DNA of 64,000 bases from Alkalihalobacillus sp. AL-G (GTDB taxonomy: Bacteria; Bacillota; Bacilli; Bacillales; Fictibacillaceae), in contig NZ_CP094656.1 in the NCBI RefSeq assembly GCF_030643805.1, positions 2,480,001-2,544,000 on the forward strand, in the 5' to 3' direction. Within the stretch, counting starts at the first letter, position 1. Each line of letters opens with the position of its first letter. Shown piece after piece: positions 25,817 through 33,859 of this stretch. The position numbers and the translations under genes are program-made. The notes under the pieces are model-generated. The model was not told where the DNA came from. It saw only the letters and a list, made by a program, of their open reading frames with translations, and searched no databases.

Positions 25817-27106
25817 CTATTTGGTTTGCGCTTCGTGAAGGAAGTCGACGATATGGACGGCTTTCAGTTTGTCTTCAAGTCCAGCGCGCTGGATGCCGAG
25901 TCGCATCTGTAGTAGACAGCCTGGATTCGATGTGACGATTACAGCAGCATTCGTCCGTTTAACATCCTCCATTTTATGATCAAGGATTTGCATTGACATC
26001 TCCTGTTCGATCAAGTTATAAATTCCTGCTGAACCGCAGCACATTCCAGCATTGTCAAGCTCTACGAATTCGACTCCCTTCACGCTTTTTAAAAGCTGAC
26101 GCGGCTTAGAAAAGACGTTCATTCCGTGCTTCAAATGACACGAATCCTGGTACGTGACGAGTTGTGGGGAGGCTTCGAATCCATCAATTTGATCGTGTTC
26201 GTTGAGCAACGAAGAAACATCCTTGATTTTTCGTGAAAATTGAACGGCTCGCTTTGCCCATTCCGGCTCATCTTTTAATAAATGTGGATATTCCGCTAAA
26301 AAGGCACCACACCCGCCTGCGTTAGTAGCGATGACCTCATGATCACCCGTTTCGAAAGCACAGATGTTCTGCTTCGCAAGCTCAATCGCTTTTTTTTGAT
26401 CACCGGCATGGGCATGAAGCGCACCACAGCACGTTTGCCCAACTGGTATACCAATCTCCTCATTACCAGCAGCAATCAAATCAATCGTATTCTGATTCGT
26501 TTCTACGAATAGAGCATCCATGATACATCCGCGGAAAAACGATACCGAAGACTCAGCAGATGAATTTTTAAGGCGGGAAAACGGAGAGGGTGCCGCTGGC
26601 AGCGATCCTTCCATTTCAAATAAAGAAGGTGAAATCCATTTTAACACCTTGAGTTTTCGTAAACCAGCCTGCAATCCCGAACGTTGATATACCCATAAAA
26701 GCAGCACTGCAACACGTAATAAACGGCGGTTCGGTATTAATGTGTGAAGTAGAAGATTCGAGAAGATCCTCTTGAAAAACGGCACTTTTTTATGCTCCGC
26801 GACGATTGCACGGGCGTCCTCTAACAGCTGACCGTACTTTACTCCACTCGGACAAGCAGTTTCACAGGCACGGCAGCCGAGACACAAGCTCAGTTCCCGC
26901 TCGAAGCCTTCATCCGGTTCGATTACACCATCGACGACCGCTTTCATTAATGCGATTCTGCCACGAGGTGATGAAGATTCTTTTCGGTCCGTTTCAATGA
27001 ACGTCGGACAAGTCGGTTGGCAAAAGCCACAACGGGTACAATTCATCAATTCATCGTAATCCATGCGTTCTTTAAATTGTTTTTGTAACGTTGTGGGAGT
27101 AGTCAT
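25817..27106 (-). CDS. glcF: Glycolate/D-lactate oxidase iron-sulfur subunit (GlcF-like)
   Basis: 429 residues. Two 4Fe-4S motifs: CTRCGFCQPTCP near 23-34 and CLGCRACETACP near 74-85. Two CCG-type cysteine-rich domains follow (GQTCCGALHAHAG near 225, DNAGMCCGSAGIYN near 352), as in GlcF and LutA-like electron carriers. Its ATG overlaps the glcD stop (ATGA). Last gene of the operon. It passes electrons from GlcD to the respiratory chain. In this operon the likely substrate is D-lactate made by MurQ rather than glycolate; that is an inference from context. Confidence 0.88.
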   Translation of the reverse strand: MTTPTTLQKQFKERMDYDELMNCTRCGFCQPTCPTFIETDRKESSSPRGRIALMKAVVDGVIEPDEGFERELSLCLGCRACETACPSGVKYGQLLEDARAIVAEHKKVPFFKRIFSNLLLHTLIPNRRLLRVAVLLLWVYQRSGLQAGLRKLKVLKWISPSLFEMEGSLPAAPSPFSRLKNSSAESSVSFFRGCIMDALFVETNQNTIDLIAAGNEEIGIPVGQTCCGALHAHAGDQKKAIELAKQNICAFETGDHEVIATNAGGCGAFLAEYPHLLKDEPEWAKRAVQFSRKIKDVSSLLNEHDQIDGFEASPQLVTYQDSCHLKHGMNVFSKPRQLLKSVKGVEFVELDNAGMCCGSAGIYNLIEQEMSMQILDHKMEDVKRTNAAVIVTSNPGCLLQMRLGIQRAGLEDKLKAVHIVDFLHEAQTK

Positions 27107-28515
27107 GAGCGGATCACAACTCTTTTCCTAGTGCTCTTTCCGAACATTTTTCCAGGGTTCAATATATTTTTGGGATCGAAGGCTGCTTTGATGCTTTTCA
27201 TGATATTGACTCCTTCTTCTCCTATTTTCCATGATAAATAAGGAGCCTTCATCATTCCGACACCGTGTTCTCCGGTAATCGTTCCGCCAAGGTCGACAGC
27301 TTTTGCGAATATTTCTTCGAATGCCTGCTCGACTCGCTCCAACTCTTCCATATCCCTTGCATCGGTCAAACAGGTCGGATGCAAATTACCATCCCCAGCA
27401 TGACCGAACGTACAAATTTGCAGATTGAACTTCCGGGCTGTTTCATTCACGAATCGGACCATTTCAGCAACCTTTGACCTTGGAACCGTCGCATCTTCAA
27501 GAATCGTCGTCGGCTTCAGGCGGGACAATGCAGTGAGAGCGGCACGTCTGGCGGTCATCAATTGCGCGGCTTCCTGATCGGTTGAAGCGACCTCTACCGA
27601 AAACGCCCCATTTTCACGACACAATGCTTCTATTTTACGAATATCCGAAACGACTGCATCAGGTGAACCATCCTGCTCGATCAGTAAAACTGCTTCCACA
27701 TTGGTCGGTAATCCGATTTGAGCAAAATCTTCAACGGCTTGCAATGTTCCTTGATCTAAAAATTCAAGAGTTGCAGGAATGATTCGGGCCGCGATAATGT
27801 CCGAAACCGTCTGTGCAGCGTTTTCGATATTTTCAAAAAGGGCGAGCATCGTCTTTTTCGATTCGGGTTTCGGAACGAGCTTCAGGATCGCTTCGGTTAC
27901 GATGGCAAGCGTACCCTCGGAACCGATGAGAAGCTTTGTCAGGTCATATCCTGCGACATCCTTTGTGAGCTTTCCACCGGTCTTAACGATATCACCGTTC
28001 GGAAGTACGGCTGTAAGTCCGAGTACATAGTCCTTTGTTACGCCGTATTTCATTCCGCGCAAACCGCCTGAGCATTCGTTGATATTTCCGCCGATCGTTG
28101 AAATCTTCATACTTCCAGGATCCGGTGGATAAAACAGGCTCTTTCTTTCAGCTTCCTCAATCAAGGTCTGAGTGATGACACCAGGTTGCACGGTTGCAGT
28201 TAAATTCTCTTCATCCATTTCAAGAATACCCGCCATCCGATTGAACAGCATCACCAATCCGCCATCGACTGGAATTGTTCCGGCACAAAGATTCGTCCCA
28301 GAACCGCGAGGAACAATCGGTATTTCATATTCTGAGCATAGCTTGACGATTCCGCTTACTTCCTCCGTATTTCCAGGTTCGACGATGATCTGCGGCATCG
28401 ATTGGTAATTCGGTGTCGCATCATAGGAGTACGACAACAATGAAACAGAATCTGTATATACGTTAGAAGATCCGACAAGTTCCTTGATCTGATCACAAAA
28501 CGATGGATTCAGCAT
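27103..28515 (-). CDS. glcD: FAD-linked glycolate/D-lactate oxidase subunit (GlcD-like)
   Basis: 470 residues. The PCMH-type FAD domain spans about 35-215: VPRGSGTNLCAG near 68, PPDPGSMKISTIGGNINECSGG-LRGMKYG near 133-160 and GSEGTLAIVTEAILKLVPKP near 199. The C-terminal cap has FGHAGDGNLHPT near 371 and GTITGEHGVGMMKAPYL near 413. This family includes GlcD and D-lactate dehydrogenases and turns D-2-hydroxyacids into 2-oxoacids. AAGGAGG precedes ATG. It lies 17 bp after the AmiE-like gene, in one transcription unit with murQ, whose reaction releases D-lactate. Confidence 0.9.
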   Translation of the reverse strand: MLNPSFCDQIKELVGSSNVYTDSVSLLSYSYDATPNYQSMPQIIVEPGNTEEVSGIVKLCSEYEIPIVPRGSGTNLCAGTIPVDGGLVMLFNRMAGILEMDEENLTATVQPGVITQTLIEEAERKSLFYPPDPGSMKISTIGGNINECSGGLRGMKYGVTKDYVLGLTAVLPNGDIVKTGGKLTKDVAGYDLTKLLIGSEGTLAIVTEAILKLVPKPESKKTMLALFENIENAAQTVSDIIAARIIPATLEFLDQGTLQAVEDFAQIGLPTNVEAVLLIEQDGSPDAVVSDIRKIEALCRENGAFSVEVASTDQEAAQLMTARRAALTALSRLKPTTILEDATVPRSKVAEMVRFVNETARKFNLQICTFGHAGDGNLHPTCLTDARDMEELERVEQAFEEIFAKAVDLGGTITGEHGVGMMKAPYLSWKIGEEGVNIMKSIKAAFDPKNILNPGKMFGKSTRKRVVIRS

Positions 28516-28532
28516 GTCAATCCTCCTTATCC

Positions 28533-29603
28533 TTAAGCATTATGTAAAAATCGAAACACAATTTCATGGACTTTCTCACGTAACGAGGTTAAATTGGCCG
28601 GATGCTCTTGATGTAGGCGGCTCGTCATTAAAGTAACAACAACCCGTTCAGTCGGATCGACACAGATCGAAGTCCCTGTAAAACCGGTATGATCGGCTCT
28701 GTTCATGAAAATCGGTGAAACCTCCCATCCAAGTCCTCTTCCTGGAACGTGTTCACGACAGGCCATCTCAATCAAATTGCAATCTAATCCGACTGTTTCC
28801 GCGAGTGTTGGGTCCGTATAAATTTGCGCAAACTTCGAAACATCTTTCATCGTTGAAAATAGACCAGCATGACCGGATACACCTTGAAAAAAATAATGGG
28901 TGTTTCCATCGTTCACTTCACCCTTAATCGGTTCATCAATGTCTCTCCAATCGGAAAATGTTTTGTTCCGATCATTGCACATCCCCATCTCAATCCGGTT
29001 ACCAAATTCCGTGGCAGCTACATTTTCCTCGGATACAGGACCATATTCCATGCTTGTCAATGATACTGGGATTTTAATCAAATCTCTGAAGGCGTCCTGT
29101 AATGACATTCCTGTAATCTGCTCAATGATTTTTCCTAGTAAAATAAAGTTCAGGTCGCTATAGCACACCTTTCGATCCAGTGAAAACATAGGGATCAGTT
29201 CATCAATCTGTGCCAAAAATGATTTGTTGCTGCAATAAAAAGGATGCCAGGCAGGGAACCCTGAGGTATGGGTGAGAAGCTTCTTGACGGAAATCCCTGA
29301 AAAACGTTCGTTCATTCGGGAAGTCAGACAAGGCTTGAAAAAGGTGTCTATCTTCGTATTGAGTGAGAGGCGGGATTGACTGACTAGAATCAAAATCATC
29401 GTGGACGTAACAATCTTCGTTAATGAAGCGAGATCAAACCGAGTGTCTACTGTAACTGGCTGTGTCGATGGAAATGTCGTCCGGTGTCCTGATGTATTTT
29501 CATAAATGAGGTCCCCATCCTGAACCACCTGGATTGCGATCCCTGGAACGATCGATGCAACCGCATGCTCAACAATCTCATTCAAAGAATCAGTCAAGTT
29601 CAA
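28533..29603 (-). CDS. Serine hydrolase of the beta-lactamase/AmiE (YbbE) family
   Basis: 356 residues. Serine beta-lactamase fold: SxxK as SLTK near 60-63, YxN-type YSDLN near 148, and HTGFTG near 311 in place of the KTG box. In B. subtilis the corresponding murein-operon gene ybbE (amiE) encodes a MurNAc-L-alanine amidase that is exported; this protein has no visible signal peptide and would be cytosolic. That makes it a candidate for trimming peptide from imported muropeptides. Start is TTG with GGAGGTG five bases before it. It follows the membrane NagZ gene by 14 bp. Amidase activity is inferred from position, not proven by motifs. Confidence 0.75.
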   Translation of the reverse strand: MNLTDSLNEIVEHAVASIVPGIAIQVVQDGDLIYENTSGHRTTFPSTQPVTVDTRFDLASLTKIVTSTMILILVSQSRLSLNTKIDTFFKPCLTSRMNERFSGISVKKLLTHTSGFPAWHPFYCSNKSFLAQIDELIPMFSLDRKVCYSDLNFILLGKIIEQITGMSLQDAFRDLIKIPVSLTSMEYGPVSEENVAATEFGNRIEMGMCNDRNKTFSDWRDIDEPIKGEVNDGNTHYFFQGVSGHAGLFSTMKDVSKFAQIYTDPTLAETVGLDCNLIEMACREHVPGRGLGWEVSPIFMNRADHTGFTGTSICVDPTERVVVTLMTSRLHQEHPANLTSLREKVHEIVFRFLHNA

Positions 29604-29617
29604 CTTCTCACCTCCAC

Positions 29618-31351
29618 TTATCTCGTTGGTATTTGTACTGGCAATGTCCCAAATGCTTCCTTTTCACCGAAAATAACATCTGCTGTTGCCTGAAACGATG
29701 CAGACTCAGTTGAATATTGGGCAATCGCTACATCGACTTCCGGAAGAACAGTTAAATCATACGGGTTCCGTGCCATCACTAATACGGTGTCTTGCGAGTA
29801 CTTTTGTGCGTCTTTTAATGTCGCCAATTCCCAAGCATTCTCTCCATATCCGACAATCGTTGGTGATTCGGAAACGAAAAGGGTTAAAGCTGATTGTTCA
29901 AGCTGTCCTATTTGATCTTCAGTGAGCTTCCCGTTTTGATTTTTCAACGAATCGATTCGAACAAGTTCAAATTGATAATGATGTCCCCACATAGCGTTTT
30001 TCATCGCATTCAAGAGCTGATTATCAGAGGAAACGATTGCGATCGATCCCTCGAACTTTTCTTCAAGCGGAAGTACTTGATCATTTTTTAAAACCGTAAT
30101 AGACTGTTCTGCAATCTTTTTTTCAAGTTGAATCACTTCTTCAATCGTTGAACCTTCGCTTAAATCCGCCGTATTAGCATCAATGAATTTCTGCTTCGCT
30201 TTTAAAATTCGCATAACCGACTTGTTCAAGCGCTTTTCGGTTACCCGCTTTGACTCCACGGCTTCAATCAATGAATCGTACGCGACCTTCAAATGTTCCG
30301 GCATGACAATGATATCCGCACCTGCTAAGATTGTCCGTACCGCTGCTTCTCCAGGACCGAAATGATCTGAGATCGCCTTCATGTCCATCGCATCCGTAAA
30401 CACGAGTCCATCAAACCTCATTTCTTCACGTAAAAGCTCGTTGATCATACGGGGAGACAGGGTTGCAGGGACATGCACGGGTAATCCATCTTTTTTGGAT
30501 GCAAGCTGGGTCGTTTCAATGTTCGGGAAAGTAATGTGTGCGGTCATGACTCCCTGTACATCTTCGTCAATCATCGCCTGGAACGGCTTCAATTCGGAGT
30601 TTCGCAGTTCCTCGATTGAATTCGGATTAACGGGAAGCACATAATGGGAATCCGAAGCGACTCCGCCATGACCTGGAAAATGCTTTGCAACTGCCATTAC
30701 ACCCGCTTCATTCAGCCCATCCATAAACGCTGTGCCCATTTTGGCAACTTGCTTCGGATCATCCCCGAAGGAACGGATGCCGATCACAGGATTAAGTGGA
30801 TTTACATTAATATCGACTGCCGGCGCAAAATCGATATGGATACCAAGACTATGAAGCTCTTTTCCGATAATCTGACCTGCTTCTTTTACGAGACTACGAT
30901 CTGCTGTTGCACCAAGGGCCATATTCCCAGGTAAGTCTGGAAAATAAGACAATCTAGTTACAAGCCCGCCCTCTTGATCGATTGACATCAATAAAGGGAT
31001 TTCACTCTCTTCCTGAAGTTTAGAGATCAACAGCTTCAGTTGCTGTCTTGATTGTACGTTTTCTCGGAATAAAACAATGCCACCAGGAGTATACTCATCG
31101 ATCATTTGTTTGATTTCTGGCTGCATGTTCGTAACTGGTTCGTTATCTACTTCACGAATCGCCGGCATAAGCAACTGACCGACTTTTTCTTTCACGGTCA
31201 TCTGTTCAACACGTGCTTCGATCTCGCTTAACTCGGCATCCTCTTTTGTTGATGGGTCATTTCCAACGAAGAACGAGAAAATGCCGAGGATGGATAAAAT
31301 CACCCATCCGATAATTGCAATGAATATAATCTTTTTCATTCTTCTGCTCAT
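29618..31351 (-). CDS. Family 3 beta-N-acetylglucosaminidase, membrane-anchored (NagZ/YbbD-like)
   Basis: 577 residues. One N-terminal hydrophobic segment (IIFIAIIGWVILSILGIFSF, about 9-28) without a lipobox cysteine, so anchored or secreted. GH3 core: MSIDQEGGLVTRL near 121, AKHFPGHGGVASDSH near 221-235 (the KHFPGHG and D-x-H acid/base pair of NagZ) and the nucleophile in FTDAMDMKA near 318. A C-terminal sandwich domain follows. B. subtilis NagZ (YbbD) is the extracellular counterpart. It acts on GlcNAc-MurNAc(-peptide) outside the membrane. It follows anmK but is separated from it by repeat copy 2. Confidence 0.86.
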   Translation of the reverse strand: MSRRMKKIIFIAIIGWVILSILGIFSFFVGNDPSTKEDAELSEIEARVEQMTVKEKVGQLLMPAIREVDNEPVTNMQPEIKQMIDEYTPGGIVLFRENVQSRQQLKLLISKLQEESEIPLLMSIDQEGGLVTRLSYFPDLPGNMALGATADRSLVKEAGQIIGKELHSLGIHIDFAPAVDINVNPLNPVIGIRSFGDDPKQVAKMGTAFMDGLNEAGVMAVAKHFPGHGGVASDSHYVLPVNPNSIEELRNSELKPFQAMIDEDVQGVMTAHITFPNIETTQLASKKDGLPVHVPATLSPRMINELLREEMRFDGLVFTDAMDMKAISDHFGPGEAAVRTILAGADIIVMPEHLKVAYDSLIEAVESKRVTEKRLNKSVMRILKAKQKFIDANTADLSEGSTIEEVIQLEKKIAEQSITVLKNDQVLPLEEKFEGSIAIVSSDNQLLNAMKNAMWGHHYQFELVRIDSLKNQNGKLTEDQIGQLEQSALTLFVSESPTIVGYGENAWELATLKDAQKYSQDTVLVMARNPYDLTVLPEVDVAIAQYSTESASFQATADVIFGEKEAFGTLPVQIPTR

Positions 31352-31385
31352 TGGACCACCTCACCGTACATCACTTATAGTGCTC

Positions 31386-31778
31386 GTTCAAAAAGGAGGA
31401 TGAAAAGAGCCGAGATTTCTGAAGTTCAACTAACTACGTCACGTCCAGTGACAACGTTGAACTGGCTCACATCCTGTGAGCCCGTGGCACGACAGGCTCG
31501 AGGACCGGAGCGACGAGCGGTACTTGCATTTAAGATACGAGTTGTACCAAGGAAGCTTACATCCTAGGAATTACTTGTAGACGCAGGTACATATGGAACT
31601 TCGACTAAATACTTCACGTCCTGTGAAAACGTCGAAGTCAGCACGTCCGTGTGCAAGTCCGGCGACACCGAGTAACGATGAAATTCGACAGCTTCAATTT
31701 GAAGTTCGACTTAAATCATCACGTCCTGTGATAACGTCGAACTGACTAACATCCTTTTAGCCTCCGGACTTTTTGAAC
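31386..31778 (-). repeat. Hairpin-rich intergenic repeat, copy 2
   Basis: About 393 bp with ends GTTCAAAAAG and CTTTTTGAAC. Hairpins with UCC on this strand, GGA on the operon strand, lie at 31438-31452, 31466-31480, 31613-31627, 31641-31654, 31718-31732 and 31746-31760. Outer stems also change in step: CTTCGAC/GTCGAAG here replaces GTTCGAC/GTCGAAC elsewhere. It starts 14 bases after the anmK stop and ends shortly before the membrane nagZ gene, filling the whole 440 bp gap. No gene is present. Confidence 0.87.
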
Positions 31779-31792
31779 AACCTCTAAAATTG

Positions 31793-32968
31793 TTACGGTA
31801 GTACAAGCTTCCCCATAACCGCTTCACGTTTCGCTCCAGTAGCTGAAGGCAGGTTATTCGGTTCACCGTGTAAAAACTGATTTCCAAGTACGACAAAGGC
31901 AACCGCTTCTTTTGCATCCCCTGAAAAGGCAATGTCATCAAATTTCCGAACACGACAGGACAGCTGTTGTTGTAGCCCATCCAAAATCGCTCGGTTATGT
32001 GCACCGCCACCAGATACAATAGCTTCATCGACGTCAAGCTGTGGCAAAACAAACTCGCGGATACTCGAAACGATAGAAGTGATTGTATAGTGTGTCACTG
32101 TTGCAACGATATCTTCAAACGATACATCTCGTTCCGCCGACCTTTTTAAAATTTTTTCAAGCAGTTGGTTATTGTAATGCTCACGTCCAGTACTTTTCGG
32201 TGGGTGCATCTTTAAAAATGAATCGTCATTGAAAAGTTCCTCTAAAAAATCCCCATGGACTTTACCTTTAATTGCGACTGAACCGCCTTCATCATAGCTT
32301 TTCTTATGGTTGGTCAACTTTCGAACAACACCATCAATCAAGACGTTTCCTGGTCCGATATCAAATGCGGTACAATCACCAGCATCCTTACCACGTTTTG
32401 GTACGATCGTTAAATTACTGATCCCGCCAATGTTAATGAGGACCCTGTTCCTATCGGGATGAGAGAAAAGCATAGAGTCGACAAACGGAACAAGCGGTGC
32501 GCCCTGTCCTCCATAAGCCATATCATTTGGCCGGAAATCTCCTACGGTCAAGATACCCGTGCGTGCTGTAATGACTGCTAGTTCACCAATTTGAAAAGTA
32601 GCTTCATTGTCAGGCCAATGGTAGATTGTCTGACCGTGTGAACTGATAAAATCAACATCGGCTCGCTTCAGACCCGCCTTTTTGATCACGGAAATTGCAG
32701 CTTCAGCAAACCGTTCACCTAGCTCGACATTCATCTCACAAATCTTTTCAACTGTAGAAGTTTCAGGTGAACACAATTCAATCAACCGGTTCCGTTCCTC
32801 AACTTTATACGGAAGAGATTCAAATTCAACGAGTTGAACGCTCGTTTGATCTCCGACTCCTGCGATTTCAACTAATGCTGCATCAATTCCATCGAGTGAT
32901 GTGCCAGACATCAATCCAACTGCTAACCTTTTATTTTTGTTCAGAATAGAGGAAATGAGCTGGAGCAT
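31793..32968 (-). CDS. anmK: Anhydro-N-acetylmuramic acid kinase
   Basis: Opens the 1,6-anhydro ring of anhydro-MurNAc and phosphorylates it to MurNAc-6-phosphate, the substrate of MurQ. It has 391 residues, normal for AnmK: VGLMSGTSLDGIDAALVE near 17-34 (ATP/sugar loop), DFISSHGQTIYHWP near 104, GDFRPNDMAYGGQGAPLVPFVD near 141, GGISNLT near 175 and FDIGPGNVLIDGV near 196. GGAGGG precedes ATG. It lies 12 bp after murR in the murQ operon. Its presence implies that anhydro sugars, made by lytic transglycosylases, are a substrate. Confidence 0.93.
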   Translation of the reverse strand: MLQLISSILNKNKRLAVGLMSGTSLDGIDAALVEIAGVGDQTSVQLVEFESLPYKVEERNRLIELCSPETSTVEKICEMNVELGERFAEAAISVIKKAGLKRADVDFISSHGQTIYHWPDNEATFQIGELAVITARTGILTVGDFRPNDMAYGGQGAPLVPFVDSMLFSHPDRNRVLINIGGISNLTIVPKRGKDAGDCTAFDIGPGNVLIDGVVRKLTNHKKSYDEGGSVAIKGKVHGDFLEELFNDDSFLKMHPPKSTGREHYNNQLLEKILKRSAERDVSFEDIVATVTHYTITSIVSSIREFVLPQLDVDEAIVSGGGAHNRAILDGLQQQLSCRVRKFDDIAFSGDAKEAVAFVVLGNQFLHGEPNNLPSATGAKREAVMGKLVLP

Positions 32969-32980
32969 GTTTTACCCTCC

Positions 32981-33847
32981 TCATTTTCGTTGTTTCTGTT
33001 GAATGAATTCGATTGCTTTCCTTGTTTCATCCAAGTATTCAATCGATTCATCATATTGGTTCGTTGCGACACACATGAACAAAATGTCCAATACGTGAAG
33101 CTGGGCAAGCCTTGATGAGGTTGCCCCACTTCGAAATGTTGCTTCTTTTGATATAGAAGTGAATAGCTTGATGGATGCACGGTCAGAAATACGTGAGGAT
33201 CCATACTTCGTCAAGCTGATTGTTTTTGCTCCTTTTTTGTTTGCCAGCTCTACAATATTGGCTACCTCAATCGTTTCACCAGAAAATGAGATTCCAACGA
33301 CGACATCATTAGGTTGAACGTTTCCGATCAACATCGCGACCATATGAATGTCCGAAAAGGCCATCGCTTTTTTATTGATACGGAGAAATTTTTGTTGAGC
33401 ATCTTGTGCAATGATACCCGAAGCGCCAACTCCAAAGAAGTGAATCGTATCGGCATCAATCAATGCTCTGACAGCACTTGATAGCTCTTCTAGATTTAGC
33501 ACTTCTGAAGTTTCTTTTAGCGACTGAATGCTGTTGTTCGTCATCTTTTCTAAAACCGATGCATGTGTTTCATTTGGTTGAATGTCACGGTATCCTTCGG
33601 TTGTGGTCTTTTGTAAATCACCAGCAACCTTTATCTTCAGTTCCTGAAAACCCTTCAATCCGAGTGATTTACACAATCGGATGACAGCAGCACTGCTCGT
33701 CTGACTCTGTTGTGCTAATTCATTCGTCGTTGCCGTAATAGAAGCTTGTGGATTTGTAAGAATGTGAGTTGCTATTTTTCTTTCGGATGGCGGAAGCTTT
33801 TCCAACATCTCTTTTAACATTACGAGACCGCCTGTTGTGGAAGTCAT
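32981..33847 (-). CDS. murR: RpiR-family regulator MurR
   Basis: 288 residues. N-terminal helix-turn-helix LPPSERKIATHILTNPQ to SSAAVIRLCKSLGLKGFQELKI (about 17-72) and a SIS sugar-phosphate domain (VGASGIIAQDAQQKFLRI near 138, GISFSGETIEVANIV near 185). It matches B. subtilis MurR closely, including LCKSLGLKGFQELK and GYRDI, so the ligand is probably MurNAc-6-phosphate. I choose ATG 33847 (MTSTTGGLVMLKEM), which has AGGTG nine bases upstream and aligns with the family N-terminus. It lies inside the operon it is expected to control. Confidence 0.88.
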   Translation of the reverse strand: MTSTTGGLVMLKEMLEKLPPSERKIATHILTNPQASITATTNELAQQSQTSSAAVIRLCKSLGLKGFQELKIKVAGDLQKTTTEGYRDIQPNETHASVLEKMTNNSIQSLKETSEVLNLEELSSAVRALIDADTIHFFGVGASGIIAQDAQQKFLRINKKAMAFSDIHMVAMLIGNVQPNDVVVGISFSGETIEVANIVELANKKGAKTISLTKYGSSRISDRASIKLFTSISKEATFRSGATSSRLAQLHVLDILFMCVATNQYDESIEYLDETRKAIEFIQQKQRK

Positions 33848-33859
33848 ATTCTGCATCAC

